A stretch of 62,857 nucleotides of DNA. Source: an uncultured Clostridia bacterium (GTDB lineage: Bacteria; Bacillota; Clostridia; Saccharofermentanales; Saccharofermentanaceae). Below are positions 37,431 through 46,773 of the stretch, one piece after another. The DNA lies in assembly GCA_946537885.1 (NCBI GenBank), contig CAMNGC010000012.1:1-62857 (forward strand), written 5' to 3'. A model generated the notes under the pieces. It worked only from the letters and a program-made list of their open reading frames with translations, was not told the origin of the DNA and ran no database searches. The position numbers and the translations under genes are program-made. Each line of letters opens with the position of its first letter. The first letter of the stretch is position 1.

Positions 37431-37768
37431 ATCATTTTCTCCGTGAGCTTGAGGCCGCCGATTACATGGAAATGAACATGCTTAACCGTCTGCCCGCCGT
37501 CTTCGCCGCAGTTGTTGATCGTGCGGAAACCATTTTCGAGGCCCTTGATCTTGGCTACTTCAGAGATCGCGCGGATTACTTCACCCATGTATATCTCTCC
37601 TTCGGGATCGGAAGCCATATCGTTGATATCATCGAAATGTTTCTTCGGCACCACCAATACATGTACCGGCGCCGCGGGATTAATATCATTAAAGGCCAAG
37701 ACCTTCTCGTTCTCATATACCTTGCTCGACGGGATCTTACCCTCGATTATGTCACAGAATAAACACAT
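37427..37768 (-). CDS. hinT: HIT-family nucleotide hydrolase
   Basis: A 113-residue protein with the histidine triad HVHFHVIGG near residue 98-106 and the N-terminal CLFCDIIEGKIPSSKVYEN. HinT-type enzymes hydrolyse aminoacyl-adenylates and nucleoside phosphoramidates; association with alaS, 19 bases upstream, fits a clean-up role. Length is normal. Confidence 0.92.
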   Translation of the reverse strand: MCLFCDIIEGKIPSSKVYENEKVLAFNDINPAAPVHVLVVPKKHFDDINDMASDPEGEIYMGEVIRAISEVAKIKGLENGFRTINNCGEDGGQTVKHVHFHVIGGLKLTEKMI

Positions 37769-37787
37769 CTTATTTTCCTCCTGAGCT

Positions 37788-40463
37788 TTAGCCGATCTGG
37801 CTTGTCAGAACTTCTTTCGCAGCTGCCAGAGCATCATCTATCTTGGAGACATCCTTACCGCCGGCCTGAGCCATGTCGGGACGTCCGCCGCCGCCGCCAC
37901 CTGCAACGCGAGCAGCTTCCTTAATGATATTTCCGCAGTGTACGCCTGCCTCAACGGCTGACTTTGTAGCCATTGCCGTGAAAAGCACTTTGCCGTCTGC
38001 TTCAGCTGCCAGGAATACAAGCCCCTTATCAAGGCTGTCACGGATCCGGTCAGCCGTGTCACGAAGCGCAGAGGCATCTGCTACAGGAGCCTTGACAATA
38101 ACAGCTTTGATTCCGCCTATCTCCTCTGCAGCCTTTATAGCCTCACCAGCGAAATCACCGGCCTGACTCTTCTCGATATCGGAGATCGTCTTATGCAGAT
38201 CCTTGATCTCCTTCTGGAGAGCCGTGATCTTGGATGTCATCTGATCCTTGGAGACCTTGAGAGCTGATGCCGTCTGAGCGATAAGGTCACGGTCTTCACG
38301 ACTCATCTCGTAGCACTTAAGTCCTGTAACTGCCTCGATACGACGCGTACCGGATGCGATGCCGGTCTCGGAGATGATCCTGAACTGACCGATCTGAGCT
38401 GAGCTCTTTACATGTGTTCCGCCGCAGAACTCCAGATCAAAGGGTGCATCAAAATCACCGACTGCCACGACTCGGACTGTCTCCCCGTATTTCTCACCGA
38501 AAAGAGCCATGGCGCCGAGCTTTCTGGCTTCATCAATGGACATGACCTTCGTTATAACGGGCAGGTCATTAAGGATCTGCTCATTAACGATCTTCTCGAC
38601 CTCGGCAATCTCATCCTCGGTCATTGCCTGAAAGTGAGTAAAGTCAAATCTTAATCTGTCCGCTGCAACATAGGAGCCTGCCTGCTCGACATGGGTTCCC
38701 AGAACACTTCTGAGGGCCGCCTGCAGGATATGTGTAGCAGTATGGTTACGGGCGATGGACATTCTTACCGACTTGTCCGTCGTAGTAGTTACACTATCGC
38801 CTGCCTTTGCTGTTCCCTTAGTGATAGTTACGGACTGCAGATATTTGCCTGCCGTATCCTTATCAACACTTACGACCTCAGCATCGAAGGAGCCGTTACC
38901 GATAAAACCGATATCGTGTACCTGACCGCCCATCGTGGCATAAAGAGAGGTTTTGTCTGTGATCATGACAACCTTATCACCTTCGAAAGCCTCAGGCACA
39001 ATAACATAAGCACCCTCCTCATTTTCCTTGAGGATGTAGAGGATCTTGGCTTCAGCTGTCAGGGAATCGTAGCCGACAAACTCTGTAGAAGAGGTATCTG
39101 CCAAGAGCTCCTCCGGGAGTCTGTGACCGGCCCATGCGGTATTGGAAACATTCTCTTTTGTTGCCTTGCGGGCACGCTCCTTCTGATCCTTCATCGCAGC
39201 CTTGAAGCCTTCCTCGTCAACCGTAAGGCCTGCATCTGCTGCGATCTCCTTAGTAAGATCCAAGGGGAATCCGTATGTATCGTGGAGCTTAAAGGCATCC
39301 TCTCCTGCGAGGACTGTCTTACCGCTGTTCTTGGCGGACTCGATCATATCATTAAGGATGGATGTACCTGCCTCAACAGTTCTTAAGAAGGCGTCCTCCT
39401 CGTTATTGATGACTGTCATTATCATGTCATACTTGGAAATGAGCTCAGGATATGCATCCTTATTCTGCTCGATTACGACCTTGGAGATATCTGCCAGGAA
39501 TTTACCCTCGATACCCAGGAGCTTTCCGAATCTGGCAGCTCTTCTCATGAGTCTTCTCAGGACATAACCGCGTCCTTCATTGGAAGGCAATACACCATCG
39601 GAGATCATCATGGTGGATGCTCTCATGTGGTCAGTGATAACGCGGATTCCGACGTCGTCCTTTTCATTGGCACCGTATGTCTTGCCTGCCTTCTCACAGA
39701 CCGTGTCAAGGATACGTCTTACGGTATCAACCTCGAAAAGATTTTCGACGCCCTGCATTACGCATGCAAATCTCTCAAGTCCACCGCCCGTATCGATATT
39801 CTTCTGCTTAAGAGGTGTGTAGGAACCGTCTTCCTCGCGGTTAAACTGGGAGAAAACCAGGTTCCAGATCTCGACAAACCTGTCACAATCACAGCCGGGG
39901 CCACATGTTGGCTTGCCGCAGCCATGCTCGATGCCGCGATCGAAATATATCTCGGAGCAGGGGCCGCAGGGACCGGTGCCGTGCTCCCAGAAGTTATCCT
40001 CCTTACCGAGTCTTACGATCCTCTCGGCGGGTACTCCGACCTTCTTGTTCCAGATCTCATATGCTTCATCGTCTTCAAGATAGACTGAAGGATAGAGCTT
40101 CTCGGCCGGCATCTCAAGTACTTCCGTCAGGAACTCCCACGCCCAGGGAATAACCTCCTCCTTGAAGTAATCACCAAAGGAGAAGTTACCGATCATCTCG
40201 AAGTAAGTTCCGTGTCTGGAAGTGTGTCCGACATTCTCGATATCGGGTGTTCTGATACACTTCTGGCAAGTAGTAACTCTCTTACAAGGAGGTGTCTCAG
40301 CGCCTGTAAAATAAGGCTTCATGGGGGTCATGCCCGCATTGATGAGCAATATGGAAGGATCGTTCTGAGGAACAAGGGAGAAGGACGGGAGCCTCAAATG
40401 CCCCTTGGACTCAAAAAACGACAGGTATTTTTCTCTGATCTCATTTAAACCGAGTGGTTTCAT
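37788..40463 (-). CDS. alaS: Alanyl-tRNA synthetase
   Basis: The 891-residue enzyme charges tRNA-Ala and edits mischarged Ser and Gly. The class II core starts LNEIREKYLSFFESKGH; the editing domain has the zinc motif HTATHILQAAL near 575 with CGGTHVKSS near 680; a coiled-coil precedes the glycine-rich C-Ala region (AGGGGGGRPDMAQAGG near 860). AAAGGAG precedes the ATG. No T-box leader is visible in the 66 bases between it and the WYL gene. Confidence 0.96.
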   Translation of the reverse strand: MKPLGLNEIREKYLSFFESKGHLRLPSFSLVPQNDPSILLINAGMTPMKPYFTGAETPPCKRVTTCQKCIRTPDIENVGHTSRHGTYFEMIGNFSFGDYFKEEVIPWAWEFLTEVLEMPAEKLYPSVYLEDDEAYEIWNKKVGVPAERIVRLGKEDNFWEHGTGPCGPCSEIYFDRGIEHGCGKPTCGPGCDCDRFVEIWNLVFSQFNREEDGSYTPLKQKNIDTGGGLERFACVMQGVENLFEVDTVRRILDTVCEKAGKTYGANEKDDVGIRVITDHMRASTMMISDGVLPSNEGRGYVLRRLMRRAARFGKLLGIEGKFLADISKVVIEQNKDAYPELISKYDMIMTVINNEEDAFLRTVEAGTSILNDMIESAKNSGKTVLAGEDAFKLHDTYGFPLDLTKEIAADAGLTVDEEGFKAAMKDQKERARKATKENVSNTAWAGHRLPEELLADTSSTEFVGYDSLTAEAKILYILKENEEGAYVIVPEAFEGDKVVMITDKTSLYATMGGQVHDIGFIGNGSFDAEVVSVDKDTAGKYLQSVTITKGTAKAGDSVTTTTDKSVRMSIARNHTATHILQAALRSVLGTHVEQAGSYVAADRLRFDFTHFQAMTEDEIAEVEKIVNEQILNDLPVITKVMSIDEARKLGAMALFGEKYGETVRVVAVGDFDAPFDLEFCGGTHVKSSAQIGQFRIISETGIASGTRRIEAVTGLKCYEMSREDRDLIAQTASALKVSKDQMTSKITALQKEIKDLHKTISDIEKSQAGDFAGEAIKAAEEIGGIKAVIVKAPVADASALRDTADRIRDSLDKGLVFLAAEADGKVLFTAMATKSAVEAGVHCGNIIKEAARVAGGGGGGRPDMAQAGGKDVSKIDDALAAAKEVLTSQIG

Positions 40464-40529
40464 ATCTAATCTCCTTTAAGGAAGTTATAAACTTTGTGGA
40501 TTATAAAACTTTAACGGGCATATTGCAAT

Positions 40530-41585
40530 TTATCCGAGTGCTTTATAGAGGTATTCGCGGAATTTGGCATTGATCTCCTCATCCTCGATCTCAAGACTCA
40601 CCCCGTCAAAAGTCGTAAGCTTAAAGAGGGCAGTAAACAGAGTCGGTACGATGCCCGCCTCGAAAGTAAATCTCACATAACCATCCTCTGACTTGTCCGT
40701 AATTATGTTCTTGATATTGACCTCGTCGCTAAAGGCATTAAAAGCTCTCATAAGAGTCTTTTCATCCTTACACTTTAAGCCCATGGTGATAACCCTTACG
40801 GTCCCGGCCGAATAGGCGTTGATCGAAGACTTCAGATACTTATCCAATATCTTGTCCTTGTCATCCTTGAAGCCGACATATTCCAGATTATAGTCAATAC
40901 CGGTGGCACGGGTCTCAAATCGGTCGATCCTGTATCTCCTTATGGACTTTTCCCTGTCCCCGCTTGCTTTATAGGCATCATTGTCGACTGCGATCAGGTA
41001 GTAGTTTCCGTCCTCCCAGTCCAGAGCCAAGGGAGATGTTATCTTATCCGAACAGGCTCTGAAACCGTCCGCGAATTTGTATCCGTATCTGAACTTAAAA
41101 ACACACCGTTCCTCGATACAGTGTCTGATATTATTAAGCAGGAGCTTGGTCCTCTGGGAGATGGTCCGGTCATGCTTTACCAGAGATTTATATCCGTCTC
41201 GAAAATATGTCGGGTACATCTCCTTTATGTTTCTTACCAGATCCGTCTCTACAAAAGGCGTAGTGCTGATAGCATCCACGATGAGTCTTGCTTCATCGAG
41301 GCTTAGCTCGTATTTAAGTTCCTGCCTTAAGTATTTTCTTCCGCTGACCATAAAGATCCAATCAGTATCCGGATCCACTCCTCCGATCGTTACCATAAAA
41401 GCGTTGACCTTGGCTATGTCCGCATAAACGGATTTACGTTCGAAAACCACTCCGGTCATTTCCTTGAGATACTCGATGATCTGAGCCATTGATACAGCGG
41501 TTGATTCATCGAAAGGGTTTACCTGCTTCAGAAAATAATCGTAGATAAGCAGGACTTTAAGCTTTGATTTTTCCGAATTTGCCAT
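40530..41585 (-). CDS. WYL-domain transcriptional regulator
   Basis: The ATG at 41585 has GAGGGGAG eight bases upstream. The 351-residue protein has an N-terminal winged-helix region (IIEYLKEMTGVVFERKSVYAD near 36-56) and a central WYL domain with a TSPLALDWEDGNYYLIAVD segment and the conserved RYRIDRFE near 220. WYL proteins sense nucleotides or nucleic acid ends and often control DNA-damage or defence genes. Its target is not evident here; it is 60 bases upstream of alaS on the same strand. Confidence 0.85.
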   Translation of the reverse strand: MANSEKSKLKVLLIYDYFLKQVNPFDESTAVSMAQIIEYLKEMTGVVFERKSVYADIAKVNAFMVTIGGVDPDTDWIFMVSGRKYLRQELKYELSLDEARLIVDAISTTPFVETDLVRNIKEMYPTYFRDGYKSLVKHDRTISQRTKLLLNNIRHCIEERCVFKFRYGYKFADGFRACSDKITSPLALDWEDGNYYLIAVDNDAYKASGDREKSIRRYRIDRFETRATGIDYNLEYVGFKDDKDKILDKYLKSSINAYSAGTVRVITMGLKCKDEKTLMRAFNAFSDEVNIKNIITDKSEDGYVRFTFEAGIVPTLFTALFKLTTFDGVSLEIEDEEINAKFREYLYKALG

Positions 41586-41710
41586 CACATACTCCCCTCT
41601 CGCTCAGGCTACTCAGGCAATAGACGTCCTTATAGGTCAAGTGCGACATTAATCGTACAGAATCATAATAGTACAAATTCGCGTCAAGGTAAACAGCAGG
41701 TTAAGAAAAC

Positions 41711-42886
41711 TTATCTATCTCTTTGCTCTCTCGCCATCTCGTATGACTTGACCGTCTCACGTGCGCATGCATCCCAGGTAAAGAAAGCAGCTCTGTCACG
41801 CGCAGCGGCAATGTGTTCCAGTGCAGCAAGATCCCCGGACTTGGCTCGTTCAGAAACTTCAAGTGCAGAAGCAAGCGCTGCCGATACAGACTCCGGTGAC
41901 TTAGGCTCACACAGGAAGCAACGACCTCCTGCCACTTCCTCAAGAGACGAGCCATATGATGTAACAGTAGGTACGCCTGAAGCCATTCCTTCAATAACGG
42001 GAATACCGAAGCCCTCATAGAGTGAGATATAAGCAAAAGCAGATGCCGAATGCATTATCGGCAGCATATCCTCGTCGTCAACATAGCCGGTAAAGATGAC
42101 ATTGCCACGAAGGGCCGGATCAGCATTTACACTGTCGAAGATCTCATCGTACATCCAGCCTTTCTTACCTACAATAACAAGCTTATAGCGAGCCCTGATA
42201 TCGTCGGGAAGCGCACGATAGCCTGCTATCAGCCCCGGAACATTCTTTCGCGGCTCGAGAGTTCCGACATAGAGAATATAATCAGAATCGATCCCATACT
42301 TCGCAAGCTGATCGCCGGATGCAGGGACTGAGTTCAGAAAATCCTCCTTGATACCCATATAAGTAACAGCTATCTCCGGGTTACGCGGACGGCAGTACTT
42401 GGGAATGTCTTTTCGAGAATTCTCGGAAATAGTAAGTATCTTGTCGCATGAACGGGCTGTTCTCTTGATATACCACTTGAACATCTCCCTTTTCCAGCCG
42501 ACGTGGCACTCAGGCAGATTAAAATAGGTCATATCATGGAAAGTCCCCTGTACAGCCAGGTGCCGATAAAGCAGACGCGAAGTGTACGGCATCGTATAAT
42601 TCGGGCAGTGAAGCACATCGATCTTAAGTTTACGAAGCCGCCACGGGAACACGATCTGCTCCCACAAGATGCGGATATATTGACGTCTTAAGATCTTGCT
42701 CTTAACGGGAACCATATGAAAGTTATCGGCATATATTCCGAAGCCATCAAGATCATCATCCTGGGCGTAAAGGTAATATTCATTCTCCCGGTCCTCTTCC
42801 TGAAGGCCCTTCAGAAGTCCCAGCATATACCTGCCGATACCGGTCTTACTCTTCGGCGTAGCTGTCAGGTCGATCGCGATCCTCAT
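41711..42886 (-). CDS. Glycosyltransferase family 4
   Basis: The 391-residue GT-B fold protein starts MRIAIDLTATPKSKTGIGRY, with the acceptor-side glycine-rich turn, and has YVGTLEPRKNVPGLI near 205 and SLYEGFGIPVIEGMASGVP near 290-308, the EX7E region that binds nucleotide-sugar phosphates. It probably transfers a hexose, perhaps mannose given its one-base overlap with the manC gene upstream, in cell-surface glycan synthesis at the inner face of the membrane. Confidence 0.88.
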   Translation of the reverse strand: MRIAIDLTATPKSKTGIGRYMLGLLKGLQEEDRENEYYLYAQDDDLDGFGIYADNFHMVPVKSKILRRQYIRILWEQIVFPWRLRKLKIDVLHCPNYTMPYTSRLLYRHLAVQGTFHDMTYFNLPECHVGWKREMFKWYIKRTARSCDKILTISENSRKDIPKYCRPRNPEIAVTYMGIKEDFLNSVPASGDQLAKYGIDSDYILYVGTLEPRKNVPGLIAGYRALPDDIRARYKLVIVGKKGWMYDEIFDSVNADPALRGNVIFTGYVDDEDMLPIMHSASAFAYISLYEGFGIPVIEGMASGVPTVTSYGSSLEEVAGGRCFLCEPKSPESVSAALASALEVSERAKSGDLAALEHIAAARDRAAFFTWDACARETVKSYEMAREQRDR

Positions 42887-43968
42887 CAGAGCAGGTCTTC
42901 CCTTCCCTCGGCCTTGAGCTTATCGACCATGAGCTTAACATCTTGAGAACGGGACTTGTCGCACACCATGATCGCATCCTTGGTCTGCACGATAACAAGA
43001 TTCTTAACCCCGATCGCGGTTATGAGCTTATCTCCCGCCTGATCGAAAATAACCGAGTCAGAGCAATCGATCAGCTTCGAATCACCGACTCTGACATTCC
43101 CGCCTTCATCCTTACTGAAGACATCGTCGAGCGACTCCCATGATCCCACATCATTCCAACCGAACTCTGCAGGGATAACATACACATTATCAGCCTTCTC
43201 CATGATGCCGTAATCTACCGATACCTTCTCAAGTGTCGGATAGATCTCGGCGATAGCTGCCGCCTCATCAGCAGTCCTGAGCTTGTCATAGATCTCATCC
43301 ATCGCATCGTACATATTCGGCAGATATTTCTTAAAGCAATCAAGAATAACCGATGCCTTCCAGATGAACATACCAGAATTCCACAGATAGCGACCGGAAT
43401 TAACATATTCCTGCGCCAAAGCGAGCTGGGGCTTCTCGACAAATCTTCTCAAATAGTAAACCTCTGAATCTTTGGTAACAGGATCGGATGAGAATCTGAT
43501 ATATCCATAACCCGTAGACGGGAATGACGGTCTGATTCCGATGGTTACGATCCTGTCGGAATTCTCCGCCGTATCAAGCGCAAGCTTTAGGACACGCTCA
43601 TACTCACGAAGATCACCGATATGATGATCCGCCGGCAACACTGCCATCAGAGCATCGCCGTAAAGTTTCTTCAATGTCATTGCCGCATATATGATACAAG
43701 GCGCCGTATTGCGCTGCACAGGCTCGATCAGGATGTGACTTCTGTCGACCTCATCGAAAAGAACCTTGCTCATGAGTTCAGCCTGAACCTCATTGGTAAC
43801 AATAAAGGTATTCTCCCGCCCGATCACGTGATCGAAATGCTTGATCGTCTCATTGAGCATTACGTCATCACCCGTGAGCTTTGCGAGCTGCTTAGGAGTT
43901 GCCATCCTCGATACCGGCCAGAATCTCGTTCCACCGCCGCCTGCCATTATTACCGCTGCCTTCTGCAT
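42886..43968 (-). CDS. manC: Mannose-1-phosphate guanylyltransferase
   Basis: The enzyme makes GDP-mannose from mannose 1-phosphate and GTP. The start at 43968 follows GGAGG by six bases; the longer frame puts that site inside the coding part. The 360-residue protein starts MQKAAVIMAGGGGTRFWP, the nucleotidyltransferase signature, with VLPADHHIGD near 106, RFVEKPQLALAQEYV near 165, YGIMEKADNVYVIPAEFGWN near 256. The isomerase domain of bifunctional ManC is absent. It supplies the adjacent glycosyltransferase. Confidence 0.92.
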   Translation of the reverse strand: MQKAAVIMAGGGGTRFWPVSRMATPKQLAKLTGDDVMLNETIKHFDHVIGRENTFIVTNEVQAELMSKVLFDEVDRSHILIEPVQRNTAPCIIYAAMTLKKLYGDALMAVLPADHHIGDLREYERVLKLALDTAENSDRIVTIGIRPSFPSTGYGYIRFSSDPVTKDSEVYYLRRFVEKPQLALAQEYVNSGRYLWNSGMFIWKASVILDCFKKYLPNMYDAMDEIYDKLRTADEAAAIAEIYPTLEKVSVDYGIMEKADNVYVIPAEFGWNDVGSWESLDDVFSKDEGGNVRVGDSKLIDCSDSVIFDQAGDKLITAIGVKNLVIVQTKDAIMVCDKSRSQDVKLMVDKLKAEGREDLL

Positions 43969-43997
43969 ATATGCCTCCATAGATCAAATATGCAGAT

Positions 43998-44003
43998 ATT
44001 ATA
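43998..44003 (-). promoter_or_regulatory. -10 box upstream of manC
   Basis: TATAAT on the minus strand lies 30 bases before the manC ATG. No convincing -35 was found at the right distance. Confidence 0.4.
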
Positions 44004-44047
44004 CTATAAGTTGACAGATTAAACGCCTAAGTTCTGCTTTATGCATT

Positions 44048-44140
44048 TTATTCGCGTTCTTCCAATATCAGCTTACATCTGTTCTCGATGACGGAAATAA
44101 TCTCGTCAATTGTCTTATCGCCATTATTAATATTTATCAT
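44048..44140 (-). pseudogene. C-terminal remnant of a fourth large lipoprotein
   Basis: The frame reads GDKTIDEIISVIENRCKLIL, closely resembling the C-terminal ends of the intact paralogues (GDKSEDEVIAIIEGRVNNMI at 13.7 kb and the QKTLDDVIPIAESRINNMI end at 46.8 kb). An in-frame stop lies just upstream, and nothing else of the gene remains. It marks a deletion of a former tandem copy. Confidence 0.6.
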
Positions 44141-44192
44141 ACCGCACTATTGAGGGTAAAATTAACTATCTTATTTTTATTAATAATTCCTC

Positions 44193-46364
44193 CTAAGTAT
44201 AATTTTCCTGATAATAAAGATTTATCCTTGAACTCATGCTTTCGGCTATCTCTTCTATTGGCTTTCCGGAACTATAATAATCATCCATCTCATCATCTAC
44301 TATTGCAGCTATTCCATAGTCGTGGTAACAAATAACATCAACATTCTCACCAAATTCAAGATAGGTCATCAGATCACTTTGTGTACATGTATTCTGATCA
44401 TCGCTAAACAATCCTATGTTAACTAATGCATCATAATATGGACTATCCTGATTGATGTTCTCACATTCAAGAGCACAGTCAATAAATCCATCCATAACAC
44501 TTGAGATAACAGGATATCTCATAGTTGCACCTGATAAGAGAGAGATTTGGAAATCGTCAGCGAGAATGGAGCTTATAAAAGACCAACAAGCTCCCGGGTT
44601 ATCTGCAGACGCTGATATTCCCATTTGAAGGGAAGGATATGCAGGATGGATCGAGCCATAAATCGACGGGTATCCTACATAAGCCAATTGCCTTCCTCCG
44701 AACATATAATCAGAATGAACCAGGTTCAGTTGAGATATCATAAAAGCTTCATCGGATAATAACACCCTATCATTGAACACGTCATCCATAGATCCATACG
44801 AGTAATAATCACCCTGACTATTTCCGTTACAAAGAGCGTATTCAATAATATCTTTCATCTGTTCCGGATAAATCCCTGCTGTACCATATTCAATTCGATT
44901 CCGCTCCATTATTTCCGGTAAAGCAAAAATGATGGCATCCTTAATCAGAGCAGCCGGACTGCTTCCACTAAGAAGTTGCTGCCCTTCATCTAAGTCAGGC
45001 ATATCATAAATGGATACCTCGTTGACAGGGAAGAAATCCCTCATGCCAATAAAACCTACGGTGTAGTATCCTGAAATCATCCGAAAGCAACTTCCATCAT
45101 CATTTACAAGCTGATCTCTGATAAATGGTTGAAGATCATCCAAGCTGATCTGAGGATCAGCATCAAACAGTGGAATCAAATCAATAACGATTCCGTTCCT
45201 TCCCAAATAGTCATAATCAAACATCGTGCCATAGAAGATGTCAGGAGTATTTCCATCGTTGAAGTCTCTCAAAAGCCGTAACTGAAAATCCTGCATCGGC
45301 TCTTCCGAACCTTGTTCGATTCCGTAATCTCTTGTTACGATAAAGTATTCATTCTGTGAGGAATTATAATTGTATCGCAGACTCTCAAAATACGGATCAT
45401 TTCTAAACCCAACTCCACCAACCACGATCTTTTCTCTTTTGATCAGATCAAGTTCCGGCTCGGGTTGAATAAGTGATAGGACAACATCCGTTCCGTTCTC
45501 GTTATAAAGGATAGCATAATGATTCTTATCAATAGAAATAAAACGTTGATCATTACTTCCGGCTTTTCCGGGATAAAACAAAGTGTTGTCTCCAGAAACA
45601 GTCTTTATCTTCGAAATATCACCAAAATTCACATCAAATAAATCATGAGATACAACGCTGAGCATTTGTGTCCCGGCCAAATAATAATCGACATATTCTC
45701 CCGGCTCAGAAAAAAGAGGTGCTACATACTTTATACTGTTTGACTTCCAATCAATGCTGTATATACCGGGATTAAGACTATCCATCAATAAACTTCCATT
45801 GCTGTATCCGATTACATCATTAATCTGATCAGAGACCATTCTGTTAAGAAGGTTCCCTTCCAGATCAAACCGAGCTAAAAAGCCGTCAAAAACAACCACA
45901 AATCCATCATTATCAGGTATGACAGATGGAGGAAATTCAGAGTATCCACTGTGAGATACATCTAACTGTCTAATAGTCTCCCCGGAGTCCACATCAATCA
46001 TAAACGCTTCTGCAGAGGTTACTATTACTGCTGTTGTTTTATCCAACATGCATGCGGCATTCGCATATAAGTCAAGCTCATGCTCTTGCTCTATACTTCC
46101 GTCATTGATCACAATTAATTTGCTGGTTCTTTCCAGCGACTCATCATCATACAAAGACAAAAGCACATAATACTTATTCTCAAGTAAACTGATATCCATG
46201 ATTGACGATCTCATAGGAAGTTCAACAACAGTCGAGGCATAGCAGGTTGTGTCAACCGGATATATGTCCTTATCCTGTGCATGACCATCTTCAGAACCGC
46301 CTGAACATGACACACTGAAAAGTGCTAGTATAGTAGCCAGTATAATAAAAACAAAACGCTTCAT
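44193..46364 (-). CDS. Large lipoprotein with substrate-binding-like domain (paralogue 3)
   Basis: I favour the ATG at 46364, which gives MKRFVFIILATILALFSVSC with a canonical lipobox; an ATG at 46403 has a better G-rich site but would put an acidic stretch before the signal peptide. The ~723-residue protein has a beta-rich N-terminal half and a C-terminal half with binding-protein features (GNTPDIFYGTMFDYDYLGRN near 395, PGACWSFISSIL near 595). It is the most diverged of the three paralogues, and the end (EEIAESMSSRINLYY) matches their C-termini. No permease lies nearby. It directly follows a frameshifted small secreted gene. Confidence 0.7.
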   Translation of the reverse strand: MKRFVFIILATILALFSVSCSGGSEDGHAQDKDIYPVDTTCYASTVVELPMRSSIMDISLLENKYYVLLSLYDDESLERTSKLIVINDGSIEQEHELDLYANAACMLDKTTAVIVTSAEAFMIDVDSGETIRQLDVSHSGYSEFPPSVIPDNDGFVVVFDGFLARFDLEGNLLNRMVSDQINDVIGYSNGSLLMDSLNPGIYSIDWKSNSIKYVAPLFSEPGEYVDYYLAGTQMLSVVSHDLFDVNFGDISKIKTVSGDNTLFYPGKAGSNDQRFISIDKNHYAILYNENGTDVVLSLIQPEPELDLIKREKIVVGGVGFRNDPYFESLRYNYNSSQNEYFIVTRDYGIEQGSEEPMQDFQLRLLRDFNDGNTPDIFYGTMFDYDYLGRNGIVIDLIPLFDADPQISLDDLQPFIRDQLVNDDGSCFRMISGYYTVGFIGMRDFFPVNEVSIYDMPDLDEGQQLLSGSSPAALIKDAIIFALPEIMERNRIEYGTAGIYPEQMKDIIEYALCNGNSQGDYYSYGSMDDVFNDRVLLSDEAFMISQLNLVHSDYMFGGRQLAYVGYPSIYGSIHPAYPSLQMGISASADNPGACWSFISSILADDFQISLLSGATMRYPVISSVMDGFIDCALECENINQDSPYYDALVNIGLFSDDQNTCTQSDLMTYLEFGENVDVICYHDYGIAAIVDDEMDDYYSSGKPIEEIAESMSSRINLYYQENYT

Positions 46365-46365
46365 A

Positions 46366-46473
46366 TTAAAAGTATAATGTAAAGCTTCCTGTTGCTCGTC
46401 CATCACTACCCCCCGACTCCCAATTCACGATATATGTAATCGTTGAATTCACGTTAGCGTTGAATCTGATAAA
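46366..46473 (-). pseudogene. Remnant of a small secreted protein gene
   Basis: The frame reads IRFNANVNSTITYIVNWESG and ends one base before the ATG of paralogue 3. It parallels the end of the intact small secreted protein at 15929-16327 (IRSTYMNTDRTVTFTLAYTT). An upstream in-frame stop and the lack of signal sequence show decay. Confidence 0.5.
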
Positions 46474-46773
46474 TCAAATGAGATAACCTGTGATGAGCGT
46501 AATTCTTCACTTCTAACAGCTGAATCTTCACACATATATATTTCCTCGCTTGAGATGCCTGTTTACTACTATTCCCTTGCCTCAACAACTCGCATGTGCT
46601 ATCTTGAAGATGCTTGTCGATACGGATTGTTGAAGCTCCTACGCTTTGCTGTATCTGACTTGGAAGACTCGTATTTCCGGTACGGGTCTTCTTTTATGTC
46701 AATACAGCCCTGTTAGTTTCCCATGGGTCTGTACCTCCTGTATTTATTGTCTTAACTCACGAGACTAACCACA
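46474..46773. other. Intergenic region between two large lipoprotein genes
   Basis: A 27-codon minus-strand frame with a GAGG site (46465-46545 region) probably belongs to the decayed secreted gene. A hairpin GAAGACTCGTA/TACGGGTCTTC (46663-46691) followed by TTTTATG looks like a plus-strand terminator, but no plus-strand gene is recognised. Confidence 0.4.
46663..46691 (+). terminator. Terminator-like hairpin
   Basis: An 11-bp stem with one G-T pair and a 7-base loop is followed by TTTTATG on the plus strand. The gene it would serve is not identified. Confidence 0.3.

Noticed and set aside
40464..40529. T-box leader for alaS
   Set aside because: The gap is only 66 bases and lacks the T-box sequence and antiterminator.
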